Of a stretch of 64,000 bases of DNA, positions 61,415-64,000 are shown piece by piece; the stretch's first letter is position 1; every line of letters begins with the position of its first letter. This DNA comes from Geovibrio ferrireducens (lineage in GTDB: Bacteria; Chrysiogenota; Deferribacteres; Deferribacterales; Geovibrionaceae): positions 1 to 64,000 of the forward strand of contig NZ_JAJAPB010000004.1 in assembly GCF_026226615.1 (NCBI RefSeq), read 5' to 3'. Under the pieces are notes generated by a model. The model was not told the origin of the DNA. It saw only the letters and a program-made list of their open reading frames with translations, and did no database searches. The position numbers were made by a program, and so were the translations under genes.

Positions 61415-62593
61415 TTACAGTTTATTAGTATAAGCGCTCAGCGCCCACCACTGATTGCCGTGCGCACCCTGACGAATCTCAAGCACCTTCGTATGGTTGT
61501 AAGGTACCCCGATAACCACTCCGTTCGGAGCAAGCACACATCCGAACCATTTGCCCGAACCGCTGAAACTTCCTGTAAGCTTTGCGGTATTCACTAACGG
61601 ATCAATAACAAGCACAGAGCCGGCATCGTAAGGGACACAATATATCCTTCCATCCGGAGCAAGAACACCGCCGAAGTACTTTGCAGAGCCGCTAAAACTT
61701 CCGATAAACTCTGTAGTGCCATTTGTCGGATCAATCACAAGAATCTCTGAAGCAGAGCCCGGTACACAATATATCTTTCCGTTCGGAGCAAGAGCACATC
61801 CGTACCACTTTGAAGAACCGATGAAACTGCCGATAAGCTCGGCGGAGTTGTCTGTCGGGTCTATAACCAAAATTTGTGCTGAGTTCAGCGGTGCACAATA
61901 TATTCTCCCGTTCGGCGCTAAGGCTCCTCCGAACCACTTTGACCCGCCTACCGCAAAACTGCCGATGAGTTCCGTAGTGTTATCTGTAGGGTCAATGGTG
62001 AGTATCTGCGGGTAATCGTAAGGTACACAGTATATCTTCCCGTTCGGTGCAAGAACAGCACCGGCCCATTTTTTTGCACCTGTGAAACCCCCTATTAACA
62101 CTGTGGTGTTATCTGCGGGGTCTATAACAAGTACAGAATCAGCATTGAATGGAGGGCAATATATCTTTCCGTTCGGTGCAAGCACTCCGCCCCTCCACTT
62201 TGCAGAACCGCTGAAACTGCCAATAAGCTCTGTAGTGTTACCTGAGGAGTCTATAACAAGTACAGAATTGGCATTGTAAGGAGGGCAATATATCTTTCCG
62301 TTCGGTGCAAGCACACCGCCTCCCCATTTTCCTGTTCCGCTCAGATTCCCGAACAGCAGTCCGCCGCCCAATGCTCCCGCAGGATCTGTTGATGCGTAAC
62401 CTTCAAGGGGATTGGAGTACGGCGTGTTCCCTGCCGCCGCAACACCATCCAGATTAACCTTCAGTCTGCCCGACTGACTGTCAAAAACAAGATTCAGCAC
62501 CTCATCCTCTGTTTTATATTTTGCCTTAAGACGCTGATCAGCAGAATCAAAAACGCTGTTCAGTATCTCAGCGGATGTTTTTCTCTTCCCCAT
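61415..62593 (-). CDS. Phage tail protein with seven propeller repeats
   Basis: A 392-aa protein. The first 50 residues resemble an adaptor repeated twice (ILNSVFD...RLKAKY, then LNLVFD...RLKVNL). Residues about 83-380 consist of seven 43-residue repeats, each with LAPNGKIYC (varied) then a VLVIDP-NTTELIGSF-GS-KW unit; seven repeats suggest a seven-bladed beta-propeller. The last 15 residues differ. In a phage tail this could bind a receptor. The DNA has matching 129-base repeats. It lies in a module with an endolysin. Confidence 0.75.
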   Translation of the reverse strand: MGKRKTSAEILNSVFDSADQRLKAKYKTEDEVLNLVFDSQSGRLKVNLDGVAAAGNTPYSNPLEGYASTDPAGALGGGLLFGNLSGTGKWGGGVLAPNGKIYCPPYNANSVLVIDSSGNTTELIGSFSGSAKWRGGVLAPNGKIYCPPFNADSVLVIDPADNTTVLIGGFTGAKKWAGAVLAPNGKIYCVPYDYPQILTIDPTDNTTELIGSFAVGGSKWFGGALAPNGRIYCAPLNSAQILVIDPTDNSAELIGSFIGSSKWYGCALAPNGKIYCVPGSASEILVIDPTNGTTEFIGSFSGSAKYFGGVLAPDGRIYCVPYDAGSVLVIDPLVNTAKLTGSFSGSGKWFGCVLAPNGVVIGVPYNHTKVLEIRQGAHGNQWWALSAYTNKL

Positions 62594-62604
62594 GCTGTCC
62601 TCCC

Positions 62605-62814
62605 TTAAAGCTTCTTTTTAACTTCGCCGAGATCCACCATTCCAAGAGAAGCGGCAACCTCACTCACTATGCGGTCATCGATTGTAGTTTTTGTTGAGGC
62701 GGCAAGCTCCTTAAGCACCTCGATCACAACCAGAGTAATTATTTTTTCCGTAAGAAAAGCCTTTGCCACACCGAGCATTGCGCCCGAAAACATCTTAACC
62801 AGTATTGGAATCAT
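62605..62814 (-). CDS. Small protein of the phage lysis module
   Basis: A 69-aa protein with one moderately hydrophobic stretch (about 5-38) and a charged end (LGEVKKKL). It overlaps the endolysin stop by 4 bases (ATGA). Position next to an endolysin makes a holin or accessory protein possible, but I recognise no family and the hydrophobic segment is weak. Confidence 0.55.
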   Translation of the reverse strand: MIPILVKMFSGAMLGVAKAFLTEKIITLVVIEVLKELAASTKTTIDDRIVSEVAASLGMVDLGEVKKKL

Positions 62815-63239
62815 TTTCCCCCTCCCGCGTGTTTATACGCTTTTTCAAAACTCACATATTCCCCGCCTATCCTGCCCCAGCGGGCGGAATAGCCCCTTAT
62901 ATCAAGATGGAAGCCCGGCGTGTTCCAGTCGGGATAAATCCCAAGCCCCACATAAGCCGCACTCACCTGTCCCAGAATCTCTGTCCCGTGCAGTGCTTTG
63001 AGAAGGCTGTCCACGGCTTCAGGAAACTTCATCCCTTCGATATGGAAATCCGCGGCATCACCTTTGTAGTGTCTGCTGCCGGAAGCGTGCCCCCCTTCCT
63101 CATAGCCGCAGTGGATTACAAACGGCCTGCCCACCTTCTCCCTGAGCCTGTCAAGGAGCAGGAGCAGCGCAGGGTTCATCCTCTCTGCCTTTCCCCATTT
63201 TTCGTTCTCGGTAAAATACTTAAGATTCTTCCATATCAT
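62811..63239 (-). CDS. Phage endolysin, peptidase M15 family
   Basis: A 142-aa predicted zinc peptidase that cuts peptidoglycan crosslinks. The M15 (subfamily M15A-like) motifs are visible: SRHYKGDAADFHIEG (His and Asp zinc ligands) and GFHLDIRG (second His and Asp). No signal peptide, so release needs a holin. It overlaps the preceding gene by 20 bases. Confidence 0.88.
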   Translation of the reverse strand: MIWKNLKYFTENEKWGKAERMNPALLLLLDRLREKVGRPFVIHCGYEEGGHASGSRHYKGDAADFHIEGMKFPEAVDSLLKALHGTEILGQVSAAYVGLGIYPDWNTPGFHLDIRGYSARWGRIGGEYVSFEKAYKHAGGGK

Positions 63240-64000
63240 TACTTCCTCCCCCGTTTTTTACTTTAATAAGAACAACGTCCGCTGCCGCAGCACCCATACC
63301 GAGATCTACAGTTCCATCTGAGCATGGAAAAACATGCTTTCTCAGCCATTCCCTGCCGCAGAGATACACCGCAAATCCGGTATCTGCCGCGTCTGTTCCG
63401 GTTACGCAGGAAGCCAGCAGAAATTCGCCGCCGCTGTTTCTCCCGCCGTAAAACCCGCCGAATGAGCGTATCTTCTCCCCGCTGTAGACCGGGTAAACAA
63501 ACCAGTCCTCCCGAAAACGGGCGGTTTCGTCATATTCCGAACCGAAACCGAAGCGGTATGAGCGCTCCACCGTCCACCTGTCCCCGTCTATGATTGCCTG
63601 AGCTGTATGCTCATAAAAACATGCGCTGAATCCGGCGTATGCGGACTGGCTGAAAAGAGTGAACCAGCCTCCCCATGTATCCAGCACGCAGAAATCGTAA
63701 TATTCGCTGTCTGCTGAAATTAACCCGCCGTTCAGGCTGAGCCTGTGTGAGGTTATGCTCAGGCACGCATCCTGCTGAACTTTTTCGGATTCGATTCCGT
63801 AGCCGCCGCTCTCCGCAAGAGGCTCAACCCTTATATAGCTGTCCTCAAACTCAGCCTCCGTGACAAATTCACAGGGGACTATCTCTCCGTCATCCGCTAT
63901 GTACCAGCCGCCCTCAGCCGGGTATGCCACCCTGTATGTGAAACAGGGCCTTGCCCCCCCTGCGAAGCCGATAACCAGAGGCACACCTCCGATAAAGCAG
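63220..64000 (-). CDS. Phage structural protein, cut by the window edge
   Basis: A frame open from the window edge to 63220. A GTG at 63984 has GGAGG only one base away, too close to be convincing, and the frame continues upstream (CFIGG), so the gene probably begins outside. The visible 260 residues are rich in Gly, Tyr and Trp (GGWYIADDGEIVPCEFV, FCVLDTWGGWFTLFSQSAYAGFSACFYEH) and predicted beta, as in tail or fibre proteins. No family recognised. Confidence 0.6.
   Translation of the reverse strand, partial: CFIGGVPLVIGFAGGARPCFTYRVAYPAEGGWYIADDGEIVPCEFVTEAEFEDSYIRVEPLAESGGYGIESEKVQQDACLSITSHRLSLNGGLISADSEYYDFCVLDTWGGWFTLFSQSAYAGFSACFYEHTAQAIIDGDRWTVERSYRFGFGSEYDETARFREDWFVYPVYSGEKIRSFGGFYGGRNSGGEFLLASCVTGTDAADTGFAVYLCGREWLRKHVFPCSDGTVDLGMGAAAADVVLIKVKNGGGSNDMEES

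Overview
The window looks like the chromosome of a motile, Gram-negative bacterium. A lipoprotein and OM-type envelope set (CpoB/YbgF-like, LysM, NlpC/P60), the rho-rpmE-thyX-DUF1385-prfA order, a sigma54/FlrBC-type flagellar hierarchy, a branched-chain amino acid ABC operon, a haemerythrin chemoreceptor and a complete dcw cluster fit an anaerobic or microaerobic lineage. Deferribacterota (Geovibrio/Denitrovibrio-like) is my best guess. The assignment is inference from gene content, not a database result.

Layout. 1-5.2 kb (minus strand): translation/termination block rho, rpmE, thyX, DUF1385, prfA. 5.2-9.2 kb (minus): PEP-synthase/PPDK regulator, NAD-dependent DNA ligase, U32 peptidase-family tRNA-modification protein. 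9.6-17.6 kb (minus): flagellar basal-body/export operon flgB-flgC-fliE-F-G-H-I-J-motE-like plus a methyltransferase, headed by a sigma54-type promoter. 17.6-23.3 kb (minus): NlpC/P60 lipoprotein and livJHMGF transporter. 23.6-26.3 kb (minus): LysM protein, CpoB-like protein, CheV. 26.4-31.6 kb (plus): large TPR protein, FlrB-like kinase and FlrC-like sigma54 activator, which probably control the sigma54 flagellar promoter. 31.6-38.5 kb: tandem repeat array, AEC transporter, two cysteine-rich small proteins, REC-Hpt protein, a frameshifted sigma28-promoter gene and a five-PAS histidine kinase. 38.8-41.5 kb: MazG, a catalytically degenerate Fic-fold protein and an acyl-ACP thioesterase. 41.7-58.9 kb (plus): division/cell-wall cluster mraZ-rsmH-ftsL-ftsI-murE-murF-mraY-murD-ftsW-murG-murC-ddl-ftsQ-ftsA-ftsZ (no murB), then a glycosyltransferase. 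59.2-61.1 kb: haemerythrin chemoreceptor and tRNA-Leu. 61.1-64 kb (minus): end of a prophage or phage-like module (structural protein, M15 endolysin, small lysis-module protein, seven-repeat propeller tail protein, tail-assembly-like protein).

The most unusual signal is a family of roughly 90-nt modular hairpin elements at seven places (about 70, 3379, 3688, 9484, 16355, 31619 and 51436). Linkers are conserved, but the hairpin arms differ from copy to copy while still pairing. They always have the same orientation relative to the gene they follow, and at five loci (prfA, rho, a methyltransferase, an AEC transporter, ftsW/murG) a duplicated copy ('echo') of that gene's 3' end lies on the far side of the element. 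In the methyltransferase echo all five differences are synonymous. In ftsW/murG the insertion leaves a 44-codon ORF that keeps ATGA stop/start overlaps at both ends. I do not recognise this as a named element family. Its mobility and function are inference.
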